Assembly (NCBI GenBank): GCA_043763625.1
Contig: JAYULL010000147.1
Coordinates: forward strand, 1 to 30,956
Length of the DNA stretch: 30,956 nucleotides
Direction of reading: 5' to 3'
Source: Rubrolithibacter sp043763625
GTDB taxonomy: Bacteria; Bacteroidota; Bacteroidia; Sphingobacteriales; Sphingobacteriaceae
Shown in pieces: positions 8,216 through 16,086 of the stretch. A program made the translations under genes and the position numbers. A model generated the notes under the pieces. The model had not been told where the DNA came from, made no database searches, and saw only the letters and a list, made by a program, of their open reading frames with translations. Within the stretch, counting starts at the first letter, position 1; every line of letters starts with the position of its first letter.

Positions 8216-8629
8216 ATGAAAACTTTACGATTTATTATAGCAGGAATTGTATTTGGGATTGTGATGGCAAAATCGGAAGCTATTTCTTGGTATCGAATTC
8301 AGGAAATGTTCCGTTTTCAGTCGTTCCACATGTACGGCATTATCGGCACTGCGGTTACTCTTGGTATTATAGCTGTTTTTCTAATCAAAAGGTTTAACAT
8401 CAAAGATTCGGAAGGTAAACCGATCACGTTTAAAGAAAAAGAAAAAGGCCGGTTCAAGTATTTAATCGGAGGCACTATTTTCGGATTAGGATGGGCACTC
8501 ACAGGCGCTTGTCCGGGACCTATGTTTGTCAATATCGGCTATGGATATTTGGCGATGATTATTGTCGTTCTCGGCGCCCTAATCGGAACCTATTTATACG
8601 GTGTGGTCAGAAACAAACTTCCTCATTAG
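8216..8629 (+). CDS. DUF6691/YeeE-YedE C-terminal half transporter protein
   Basis: 137 residues, about four membrane helices. The motif GLGWALTGACPGPMFVNIG (near residues 88-106) is the second-repeat signature of YeeE/YedE transporters, with the conserved Cys between Ala and Pro. It starts three bases after the preceding half-transporter stop, so translation is probably coupled and a 1:1 complex likely. It has no function of its own that I can recognise without its partner. Its stop codon is followed within six bases by the second Crp-type operator, so the next gene has its own regulated promoter. Confidence 0.85.
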   Translation: MKTLRFIIAGIVFGIVMAKSEAISWYRIQEMFRFQSFHMYGIIGTAVTLGIIAVFLIKRFNIKDSEGKPITFKEKEKGRFKYLIGGTIFGLGWALTGACPGPMFVNIGYGYLAMIIVVLGALIGTYLYGVVRNKLPH

Positions 8630-8634
8630 CCTTA

Positions 8635-8678
8635 GTGACTTTGGTCACCATTGGCCTTGTTTTCGAACCCGAAATTTG
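8635..8678 (+). promoter_or_regulatory. Second Crp-type operator and promoter, before the persulfide dioxygenase
   Basis: Perfect palindrome GTGAC-TTTG-GTCAC at 8635-8648, then exactly 22 bases to GAAATTTG (8671-8678), a -7-like box with one mismatch to TAnnTTTG. Spacing is identical to the site at 6763-6806 although the intervening bases differ. The ATG at 8701 lies 22 bases after the box. This argues that the dioxygenase-thioredoxin unit is separately activated by the same regulator. Confidence 0.7.
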
Positions 8679-8700
8679 TGGAAGAATTAAAAATAACAAC

Positions 8701-10050
8701 ATGATTATTGAACAATTTGAAGACAAAGAATTGTCTCATTTTTCGTATGCGATAATAAGCGAATCAGAAGTGGTGTTGGTAGATCCTGCACGCGACATCG
8801 AACCTTACTTAAATTTTGTACAAAAGCATCAGGCCCGGATTATCGGAGTGATAGAAACCCATCCACATGCGGATTTCATCAGTTCTCATTTGGAACTGCA
8901 TCAAATCGTCGGCGCAAAGATTTATTGCTCTAAGCTTCTCGCTGCAAATTATCCTCACGAGTTTTTTGATGACGGCGATTTTATACAGTTCGGGAAGGTA
9001 AAATTAAAAGCCTTAAATACTCCCGGTCATTCGCCGGATAGTATCAGCATTGTGCTGGAGCATGCCGGAAAGGATAAGGCAGTTTTTACCGGAGATACCT
9101 TATTTATCGGCGATTGCGGCAGACCCGACCTTCGCGAAAATGCCGGAAACATAACCGCAAAGCAGGAGGAACTTGCTCGTCAAATGTATCATTCCCTACG
9201 AGACAAGCTGATGAAGCTTTATGATAGCGTTTTGGTTTACCCGGCACATGGAGCAGGTACTTTATGCGGAAAATCATTGAGTGAAGCATCTGCAAGTACC
9301 ATTGGAGAAGAAAAGGCTACAAATTGGTCTTTACAGGAGATGTCGGAGGGTGCTTTCGTAAAGGTTTTGACTGAAGATCTTCCATTCATTCCCAATTACT
9401 TTGCTTTTGATGTTGAGCTGAATAAAAAAGGTACCGGGGCAATGCGGAAATCGATTGATGCAATAACCAGCGGAAAAACAATAAGCTCTGCCGAAGATGT
9501 TACCCGGCTAGACAGAAACATTAAAATTATTGATACCCGTGACTCTGATAGCTTTAAAGAAAAACATCTCGCGAACTCCATTAATATAATGGCAGACGGG
9601 AAATTTGAAACATGGCTTGGTACTATCCTCTTCCCGGAAGAGCCTTTTTATCTTGCTGCTGAAAATTCTGAAACTTTGAGCGAACTACTGAAGCGAGTTG
9701 CTAAAATCGGCTATGAACCTTTTATAAAGGAAGCCTTTGTTGTGCAATTCGGGGAGACGGAGTCGGCAAAAATTGATCTCCGGGCTTTTAAATCACACCC
9801 TGAAAATTATACAATTGTAGATGTTCGCAACGAAAAGGAAGTGAAGGAGAAGGCTGTTTTTCCCTCCGCTATTCATATACCGTTGCCGGAACTTCGAGAA
9901 CGTATCAGCGACATAGCTGTCGATAAACCTATAGTGGTACATTGTGCCGGCGGTTATAGAAGTGCCGCCGGAAGCAGTATCCTTGAAAATAATTTAGATG
10001 CGGTTAACGTTTATGACCTTAGCAAGGCCGTCAATGGTTTTAGTAAATGA
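8701..10050 (+). CDS. CstB-like persulfide dioxygenase with two rhodanese domains
   Basis: 449 residues. Residues 1 to about 240 form an ETHE1-type metallo-beta-lactamase fold that oxidises persulfide (for example glutathione or low-molecular-weight thiol persulfide) to sulfite. Visible iron-site motifs are THPHAD (His54, His56, Asp58), TPGHSPDS (His110), GDTLFIGDCGRPDLR (Asp132) and YPAHGAGTLCGK. Residues about 270-355 form a rhodanese-like domain without an active-site Cys. Residues about 360-449 form a second rhodanese with the loop HCAGGYRS (Cys415). This dioxygenase, dead-rhodanese, live-rhodanese order matches CstB, which converts persulfide to thiosulfate. The upstream open frame from 8491 overlaps the previous gene and is not homologous; the ATG at 8701 starts the conserved domain. 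It overlaps the next gene by four bases. Confidence 0.92.
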   Translation: MIIEQFEDKELSHFSYAIISESEVVLVDPARDIEPYLNFVQKHQARIIGVIETHPHADFISSHLELHQIVGAKIYCSKLLAANYPHEFFDDGDFIQFGKVKLKALNTPGHSPDSISIVLEHAGKDKAVFTGDTLFIGDCGRPDLRENAGNITAKQEELARQMYHSLRDKLMKLYDSVLVYPAHGAGTLCGKSLSEASASTIGEEKATNWSLQEMSEGAFVKVLTEDLPFIPNYFAFDVELNKKGTGAMRKSIDAITSGKTISSAEDVTRLDRNIKIIDTRDSDSFKEKHLANSINIMADGKFETWLGTILFPEEPFYLAAENSETLSELLKRVAKIGYEPFIKEAFVVQFGETESAKIDLRAFKSHPENYTIVDVRNEKEVKEKAVFPSAIHIPLPELRERISDIAVDKPIVVHCAGGYRSAAGSSILENNLDAVNVYDLSKAVNGFSK

Positions 10051-10640
10051 AACTTAATCAACCCACATTTTCCCTTTCCAATATTAGCACGCTTGTGCTG
10101 ATCGGTTTTGCTTTGCTTATGCTTTTTAGTCCCGATGCGAAAGGCTGGACCATTCAGCAGTTAATGCGTATAGGTTTCTTTCAGCCGACTTTGGACAAAA
10201 CACCGGAAAATGCGGGCAACGTTTCCTCCGACGTAGCATTCAGAGATGGAAAGGGGAACATTGTCAGACTATCTGATCTAAAGGGGAAAATAATTTTTAT
10301 TAATTTTTGGGCCACTTGGTGTCCGCCATGTAGAGCCGAAATGCCTTCAATCAACCGGCTTTCTCATGATCTAAAAGCCAACAAAGACATTGTATTTTTG
10401 ATGGTCGATGTAGACGACGACTATGAAAAGGCACAAAAATTTATGGAGAGAAAGAAATTTTCCCTTCCTGTTTATACGCCTGCCGGCTCCATTCCCGAAA
10501 GTTTGCGTACCGGCTCCATTCCAACCACCGTGATAATTGATAAAGCCGGCCGGCTTGTATTTAAGCACATCGGAGCCGGAGATTTTGCCGGTGAAAAAGT
10601 AAAAGAGTATCTAACCAAGCTTAGTATCAACGAATTGTAG
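10047..10640 (+). CDS. Membrane-anchored TlpA/ResA-like thioredoxin
   Basis: 197 residues. One N-terminal hydrophobic helix (residues about 14-28, STLVLIGFALLML) anchors it to the inner membrane, with the thioredoxin domain facing the periplasm. The active site WCPPC is at Cys92/Cys95, in the AlkC/TlpA-type context INFWATWCPPCRAEMP. The cis-proline region is GSIPTTVIID. The start overlaps the dioxygenase stop (ATGA), so translation is coupled. It likely reduces disulfides or persulfides produced in this pathway, or accepts sulfane sulfur from the rhodanese. That link rests on operon position alone. Confidence 0.9.
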   Translation: MKLNQPTFSLSNISTLVLIGFALLMLFSPDAKGWTIQQLMRIGFFQPTLDKTPENAGNVSSDVAFRDGKGNIVRLSDLKGKIIFINFWATWCPPCRAEMPSINRLSHDLKANKDIVFLMVDVDDDYEKAQKFMERKKFSLPVYTPAGSIPESLRTGSIPTTVIIDKAGRLVFKHIGAGDFAGEKVKEYLTKLSINEL

Positions 10641-10652
10641 ATAGTGAAAGTA

Positions 10653-10775
10653 CCCTTGTTTTCAAAGCATAAACTATAAATGCTCATAAGAGGCTAAGAA
10701 CTATCGTCCTACTTGGTTAACTATATAAAAAAATTCTGGTAGAAAACTTTTTTTATGAAAACAAAGGGATGCTTT
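10653..10775 (+). repeat. Spaced inverted repeat downstream of the sulfur operon
   Basis: CCCTTGTTTTC at 10653-10663 pairs with GAAAACAAAGGG at 10757-10768 (one extra base), and AAAGCAT / ATGCTTT lie just beside each arm. The 266-base interval 10641-10906 contains no gene I can support. It may be the edge of a lost element or a chance AT-rich pairing. No U-tract terminator is obvious. Confidence 0.25.
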
Positions 10776-10906
10776 AACTCTCGTTAATAGATAGATCGTT
10801 ACTTTTTGCCTCTAAACGTATCTTTTCTTCCGCTTTTTTTTTATAACCTTAAAATCTTCGGCTTCAATCCCATCATTCAAAAGTAGTTCAAGCGGCGGCT
10901 TATAAC

Positions 10907-11266
10907 ATGAAAACCAATCTACGCGACGACCAAACTTCAACAGCCGATTACGGCATGTACTACGTTGCAGCAAGCTATAAATTCCAAAACTTGCAATTCA
11001 GTATTACGCCTAAAGCGGTTTACCGAATTGTCAAAAATTTCGACAGCATGTTCGATATCGGAACAGAAGTGGGTACGCTCCAAAATCAAATTAAGCTGCT
11101 CGGCATGTATCACACGAACGGAAGCACATCCGCAGGGATTGCATATCTGTTTCAATCAAAATTTGAAATTTTGGGAATGTATAACTCGGCAAGCAAGGGT
11201 TTAAATAATTATACCGCCGGAACATTTGAACTGGGTTTACAAATGCGAGTGGAAAGAAAGAAATAA
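10907..11266 (+). pseudogene. C-terminal remnant of a PorP/SprF-family type IX secretion protein
   Basis: 119 residues from an ATG; the frame is open back to 10853. The sequence resembles the last strands of PorP/SprF outer-membrane proteins: FSITPKAVYRIVKNFDSMFDIG, then SAGIAYLFQSKFEILGMY, then LNNYTAGTFELGLQMRV before the stop. Intact family members are about 300-350 residues with a signal peptide; here both the signal peptide and the N-terminal two thirds are missing. No matching coding sequence precedes it. I infer a 5'-truncated relic. The type IX assignment rests on remembered family patterns and is moderate. Confidence 0.55.
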
Positions 11267-11558
11267 CTTCCTACTGATTAGTAATTAAAATATTTAATAT
11301 TCAAATTAACTAACAGAATTTATACCCTACCAAGTGAAGGTTTCTATTATTTTACAAGGCATTCTCCGAAACCGCAAATGTACCGCAACCTGTGTTTTTT
11401 CCTGATTTGTGCAATGCTAAAACCTTTTCTTTGTGAAGTTAACATTAACGGTTAACCTGTTATGCGAAGTTGTTGAACCCGAAGTTCCTGCATCGAATTT
11501 CAAGATAGAGTTAGTATAGTAGTCTTCGGTTAGTCGAAAAAAATCCCGAATTTATTAA

Positions 11559-11730
11559 GCAAATATTAAGTTCGTCTATCAAAATCGACCTGTTCGTGTA
11601 ATATCCGGGTACTTTGGTGTAAAACTTTTATTTTATTAAAAGACATTGTTAATATTTGCGGATAGACTTCAAAGTTCCCCTTTGAAAATTATGAAGCTCC
11701 CGCCGGATTTATACGGCGGGATTTTTCTTT
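11559..11730 (+). ncRNA. Candidate structured small RNA in a gene-free stretch
   Basis: The 663 bases from 11267 to 11929 hold no gene I can support. Within them an 11-bp inverted repeat (GCAAATATTAA 11559-11569 with TTAATATTTGC 11649-11659) and a 7-bp one (GTCTATC 11574-11580 with GATAGAC 11661-11667) interleave in pseudoknot order. Next come a local hairpin TTCAAAG/CTTTGAA (11668-11686) and a strong terminator. No clear promoter was found; GTACTTTG at 11609-11616 is only a poor -7 match. It could be a small RNA, or the leftover 3' region of the decayed gene upstream. Weakly supported. Confidence 0.25.
11699..11730 (+). terminator. Rho-independent terminator
   Basis: GC-only 7-bp stem CCCGCCG (11699-11705) / CGGCGGG (11714-11720) with an 8-base loop, followed by ATTTTTCTTT. 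Orientation is plus. The nearest coding remnant ends 430 bases upstream, so this terminator has no obvious protein gene of its own. Confidence 0.8.
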
Positions 11731-11929
11731 AACGGCCGCAGCGTTTTCTTATACCGCCAACTCACCTTTACCCGCAAACTTTCTTCAGTTTATAACTGTT
11801 GTAATCTGTTGATTAAGTCTTTTCTAATTTGAAGCCGGTTGCGGTTTTTGACAAAGGTTTACAGATGCCGGGAATACTGAATTTAATCTCTAATAACCCT
11901 ACTATTCGAAATTTAAAACAGGCCGGAGC

Positions 11930-12988
11930 ATGTCTACAAATAACATTGTCTACAAAATAACACATTGGGAAACTTGGGACTGGCGCATTAAATATATTCC
12001 TATTCTTCCTCTTTGGTTTTGGCATTGCTTGCGTTCGCGGTCTTTTTGGTTTTTTACGGCGTCAAATCCGCGGCTCGCTTTTGGTGGATTTGACGGAGAA
12101 ACTAAAATGTCTGTGTATGACCATCTCCCTCCGGCAAGCTACCCGAAAAGTGTCTTAATTTCTCCGGAATTAGCATACGCCGAAGTTGAGAATGAGGTAC
12201 GGAATAAATTCAAATATCCTTTTATTGTAAAGCCGGACGTGGGCCGAATGGGCCTCATGTTTCGGATTATCGGCAACAGCACTGAACTGCAACTGTATCA
12301 TAAAGCAATGTCTGTAAACTACATAGTCCAAGAGTTAATAGATTATCCGGTAGAAGTAAGTGTCTTTTATTACAGGTTCCCGAATACTAAAAGCGGCACC
12401 ATTACCGGTCTTATCCGCAAAGAATTTATGGAAGTTGTCGGTGACGGGCAATCGACCTTAGTTGAATTGATGATCGCGTATCCGCGAATTCGATTTCGGC
12501 TTGAAGAAATGAAGGCAAAGCATTCCGAAAAACTGCAATATGTTTTAAACAAAGGTGAAATTTTCTGCCTTAGTTATGCTTTAAATCTCAGTCGCGGGGG
12601 AAAGCTGGTGAATATAGAACACGAAAAAGACGAACGTCTTTTAAAATTATTTGATGATTTGAGCAATTATTCCGGCACTTTTTATTACGGACGTTATGAT
12701 ATTAAATGCACCTCGGTAGATGATCTTAAGCAAGGGAAAAACTTTTCTATTTTAGAATATAACGGAGCAGGTGCTGAACCTCATCATGTTTACGGTAACG
12801 GGTATACCTTACTGGAGGCTTGTAAAATTCTTTCAGATCATTGGAGTGTGCTTTACAGGATTTCTAAGTGTAATAAATCTCTGGGAATTAATTATTGGAA
12901 CTTCAACCAAGGCCGACAACGAATGAGGGAATGTAAAAAACACTTTTCGGCACTGAGAAAAGCTGACCTTAGGCTTCCTGTATTTTAG
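11930..12988 (+). CDS. ATP-grasp ligase (annotated in related genomes as D-Ala-D-Ala ligase-like)
   Basis: 352 residues. ATP-grasp enzymes join a carboxylate to an amine or similar nucleophile through an acyl-phosphate. The visible elements are KYPFIVKPDVGRMGL (Lys101, ATP-binding strand), YIVQELIDYPVEVSVFYYR (hinge and following strand), and ILEYNGAGAEPHHVYG (Glu276 and Asn278, Mg ligands). The N-terminal stretch (KITHWETWDW.., PRLAFGGFDGETK) is typical of a Bacteroidota subgroup of unknown substrate. It lacks the overall plan of true peptidoglycan Ddl, so a cell-wall role is unlikely. It is followed 68 bases later by a predicted heme N-oxygenase and then a DUF1989 gene, suggesting a small biosynthetic cassette. 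Substrate unknown. Confidence 0.82.
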   Translation: MSTNNIVYKITHWETWDWRIKYIPILPLWFWHCLRSRSFWFFTASNPRLAFGGFDGETKMSVYDHLPPASYPKSVLISPELAYAEVENEVRNKFKYPFIVKPDVGRMGLMFRIIGNSTELQLYHKAMSVNYIVQELIDYPVEVSVFYYRFPNTKSGTITGLIRKEFMEVVGDGQSTLVELMIAYPRIRFRLEEMKAKHSEKLQYVLNKGEIFCLSYALNLSRGGKLVNIEHEKDERLLKLFDDLSNYSGTFYYGRYDIKCTSVDDLKQGKNFSILEYNGAGAEPHHVYGNGYTLLEACKILSDHWSVLYRISKCNKSLGINYWNFNQGRQRMRECKKHFSALRKADLRLPVF

Positions 12989-13056
12989 AGTTTTACCACA
13001 AACAATTGCCTAAACTACAGGTTTAAACACCTAAGCAACTGTACATTCATCCTCCC

Positions 13057-13752
13057 ATGACTATTAATAGCACAGAATCCGAAATTATAAGTAAATATAT
13101 CACCTTCCTTGAAAGTGATAACTTTCCTTGTGTTGCTGCAAAAGCTGCTGCAGCAAAAAATCAAGTTCATTGCATAGTCGCAGAACATCTTGCCTGCCCC
13201 CAAGACGATGATAGAATTCTTAAATTTATATATGACTTCGTGGATACTTATAGAAATTCTACTGCACTTTATCATAGCGTTGCAGTGATTTTTAAAGGGC
13301 CCGAAATAATAGACGAAGAACTCTTTGAAAAGCTTCTGTGGATGCGTTTGCAATCGCTTGCAAACCTTGATTCGGAGCTCTACGATTACGATACAAGGGT
13401 TGACAGCAATACTGATTCTGCAAAATTCAGTTTCAGCTTAAAAGAAGAGGCCTTTTTTATCATCGGGTTGCATCCGGCTAACAGCAGACTAACCCGCCGA
13501 TTCAAATATCCGGTTTTAACTTTTAATCCTCATGCCCAGTTTGAACAATTAAGAGATTTGAACAAGTTCGAAAACATGCAAAGAGTGGTTAGAAAACGTG
13601 ATTTTGCTTTTTCGGGTTCGGTAAATCCGATGCTTGAAAATTACGGAATAACTTCTGAGGCCCACCAATACAGCGGTAAACAATACGATGATAAATGGCA
13701 ATGCCCCTTAATTTTAAATCATGCAAAATCTAAAACTGATTCCTCCCCGTAG
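13057..13752 (+). CDS. YqcI/YcgG-family heme protein, GntA-type N-oxygenase candidate
   Basis: 231 residues. The family is marked by an N-terminal FPC and a C-terminal CPF motif. Here NFPCVAAK (Cys25) and WQCPL (Cys216) are present, the latter with Leu replacing Phe. The central signature GLHPANSRLTRRFKYPVLTF (His139, Arg144, Arg147, Arg148) and NPHAQFEQLR (His159) are conserved-looking. Relatives such as GntA of guanitoxin synthesis are heme-dependent N-hydroxylases of guanidino or amino groups. By analogy this enzyme would N-hydroxylate an amine or guanidine; the actual substrate is unknown. Its 3' end overlaps the DUF1989 gene by 32 bases, which ties the two translationally. It stands 68 bases after the ATP-grasp gene. 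Confidence 0.8.
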   Translation: MTINSTESEIISKYITFLESDNFPCVAAKAAAAKNQVHCIVAEHLACPQDDDRILKFIYDFVDTYRNSTALYHSVAVIFKGPEIIDEELFEKLLWMRLQSLANLDSELYDYDTRVDSNTDSAKFSFSLKEEAFFIIGLHPANSRLTRRFKYPVLTFNPHAQFEQLRDLNKFENMQRVVRKRDFAFSGSVNPMLENYGITSEAHQYSGKQYDDKWQCPLILNHAKSKTDSSP

Positions 13753-14308
13753 CGGAGTTGCTTTTTTGCTGAATAAAGGAGAACGGCTGCAAGTTGTTGA
13801 TATTGAGGGCGAACAAGTATCAGATTTAATCTGTTTTAACCGGCATGATAAATCTGAATATCTTTCTTCAGGTAGGACTATTGACTATGCAGAAACCATC
13901 TTTCTTACCCAGGGGCATCCATTCTACTCAAACCGAAGTAATGTTATGTTTGAAATTGTAGAAGACACCGTTGGAAGGCACGACTTTTTACTTACTCCAT
14001 GCAGCGCCGATACCTTCCGGATTATTTATGGACATACCGAACCGCATTGCGGTTGTTTCGGCAATCTCTGCAATGCTTTATCCAGTTACGGCATTTTACC
14101 TGATAGTATTCCGATCAGCTTCAATATTTTTATGCACGTTACGGTAGATGGAGATACCGGACAAATTTCGGTCCTTCCTCCCAAAAGTAAAGCCGGAGAC
14201 TATATTATTATCGAAGCAAAAATGGACTTGCTGGTTGGTTTAACCGCTTGTTCGGCAGAAATGTCGAATAATTATTCTTTTAAACCAATAGGCTACTCGG
14301 TTACTTAA
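13721..14308 (+). CDS. DUF1989 (urea carboxylase-associated family) protein
   Basis: 195 residues. N-terminal pattern IPPRSGVAFLLNKGERLQVVDIEGEQVSDLICFN and the segment HDFLLTPCSADTF are typical of DUF1989, a family found beside urea or guanidine carboxylase genes. Potential metal ligands cluster at Cys94, His109, Cys110, Cys112 and Cys117 (HCGCFGNLC). The biochemical activity of the family is not settled to my knowledge. Its ATG lies inside the last eleven codons of the preceding N-oxygenase gene, so the two are co-expressed. A role in handling an N-oxygenated or carbamoyl-type nitrogen compound is inferred. It ends 15 bases before a broken dehydrogenase fragment. Confidence 0.82.
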   Translation: MQNLKLIPPRSGVAFLLNKGERLQVVDIEGEQVSDLICFNRHDKSEYLSSGRTIDYAETIFLTQGHPFYSNRSNVMFEIVEDTVGRHDFLLTPCSADTFRIIYGHTEPHCGCFGNLCNALSSYGILPDSIPISFNIFMHVTVDGDTGQISVLPPKSKAGDYIIIEAKMDLLVGLTACSAEMSNNYSFKPIGYSVT

Positions 14309-14323
14309 CCTTTTTCTTTTTAG

Positions 14324-16045
14324 CCGTTCAATCTTTCAGATATAAAAAGACCGGTTTACACTACAGGAAAAGTGGCCCCCGGGAATTTAGAACATCAACG
14401 CAGCGGTTTGGTATGGAATCCGGATAATTATATATACCAAACTGTTGATCCTGTTCGCTTTCAGTATAAAGGGGGAATGCTAAGAGCTGATTCTTTACCG
14501 AGCGGCTCGAGAGGGCAGTGGGGTTTGACATTTGACAATTACGGACGTTTATTTTTTAGTAATGCAGGAGGTGAGAACGCCGGCAACGGATTTCAAATTA
14601 ACCCCGCTTATGGTCAACTGGATTTTCCTGATGCTTACGACGAAAGTACTTTCGCACCCGTTTGGTCGAGTATATCTAACCCCGACGTTCAGGGGGGACC
14701 GAAAAGATTACGGCAAGACAGCACTTTAAACCATTTCACCGCCGGTAACGGGCAATCTATTTTTAGAGGTGACCGATTGCCGGAAGATTTAAGAGGCGAC
14801 TACTTGATTTGTGAACCGGTAGCACGAATTGTTAGACGGGCAAAGGTTATAAATCGGGAAGGTAAAATTTATCTCGAAAATGTTTACAGGAACAAAGAAT
14901 TCATATCGAGTACAGATTTCTTCTTTCGTCCGGTTAATACTTTTACAGGACCTGACGGGTGCCTATATATTATAGATATGAATCGGGGTATTATACAAGA
15001 GTCAAATTGGACGGGGAGAGGAAGTTTTTTAAGAGGAAAAATACAGCAATACGGTTTAGATAAAATTAGGCAGCGGGGTCGTATTTGGAGGTTGGTTCAC
15101 GATGGTTATAAGCGAGGGGCTAAACCTAAAATGCTGGATGTTGCCGCAAGCAAGTTAATTCAATATTTGGATCACCCCAACGGGTGGTGGAGAGATAATG
15201 CGCAAAAGCAAATTGTTCTATTACAAGACAGGTCCGTAATCCCGGAATTAAAGCAGGTAGTCGCGGGGAACAAAGGTATCTCGGCATTGGGGAGATTACA
15301 CGCACTATGGACCTTAGAAGGGCTTGAAGGCATTGATAAAAGCACATTATTTGCCGCTTTGAAAGACAAAGATGCGCAAGTAAGAAGAGCTGCTATCCGG
15401 AACAGTGAACCTCTGCTTAAACAAAATGACATTGAGTTGTTAGCAAAAGCCGGAGAGTTAGCAAGTGATGAAAACTTCGATGTATTAACCCAATTGGTGC
15501 TTTCTCTTCAATCAATCCAAAATGAAAGAGCCCGAGAAATTGTAAGGCAAATTTTAGCGAAGTATCCTAATAATCAGATGCTTTCTTCGGCGAAAGCAGC
15601 AGTAGATAAAAACGAAGGTATTAAGCAATACGGATCAAAACTGGGGCGCTTTGCTGCTACCGAAAGAAAGTTAATTTTAGACGGTGCCGTAATTTACAAA
15701 TCAATGTGTGCTGCCTGCCACGGAACAGATGGAAAAGGTTTACCTACGCAGGCAGCTCCGCCTTTAACAGGAGCGAAGTATTTGGTGGGAGATAAAACAC
15801 ATGCGATTAAAATTTTACTTAACGGTTTAAAGGGAGAAGTTGAGGGAAAGACTTATTCGAGTGAAATGCCGGCCATGAAAGACAATAGCGACGAGTGGAT
15901 AGCATCTGTTTTAAGCTATACACGGTACGAATTCGGTGCGAAAAATCGCGAAACAATTCCGGTGAAACCCGACGAAGTAAAAGCATTGAGAAACCAATTT
16001 GCTAATCGCCTTGATCCATGGACAGTGCCGGAATTAGAGAAATAA
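14324..16045 (+). pseudogene. 5'-truncated membrane-bound dehydrogenase with HEAT repeats and cytochrome c domain
   Basis: Reading frame open from 14324 to 16045. Homology-like sequence (KRPVYTTGKVAPGNLEHQRSG) runs through the nominal GTG start at 14372 back to the stop at 14321, so no real start exists. Visible parts are: a partial beta-propeller of the sugar-dehydrogenase/PVC type (GQWGLTFDNYGRLFFSNAGGEN; FTGPDGCLYIIDMNRG); HEAT-like repeats between about 15130 and 15630 (KDKDAQVRRAAIRNSEP); and a C-terminal cytochrome c domain with CAACH at 15707-15721. Signal peptide and first propeller blades are missing. Intact relatives are periplasmic, electron-transfer-linked oxidases of sugars or alcohols. 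The 3' part shows no internal stops, so truncation may be recent. Confidence 0.7.
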
Positions 16046-16086
16046 AAAGAAGCTGAAGAATTCGGGTCTATCCGCAACGCAAACAC

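Noticed and set aside
8491..8700. In-frame upstream extension of the persulfide dioxygenase
   Set aside because: It overlaps the DUF6691 gene in another frame, spans the operator at 8635-8648 and promoter, and encodes nothing family-like; the domain starts at the ATG at 8701.
11930..12988. Peptidoglycan D-alanine-D-alanine ligase
   Set aside because: The ATP-grasp core is present, but the N-terminal region and overall motif order differ from Ddl, and no cell-wall genes are adjacent.
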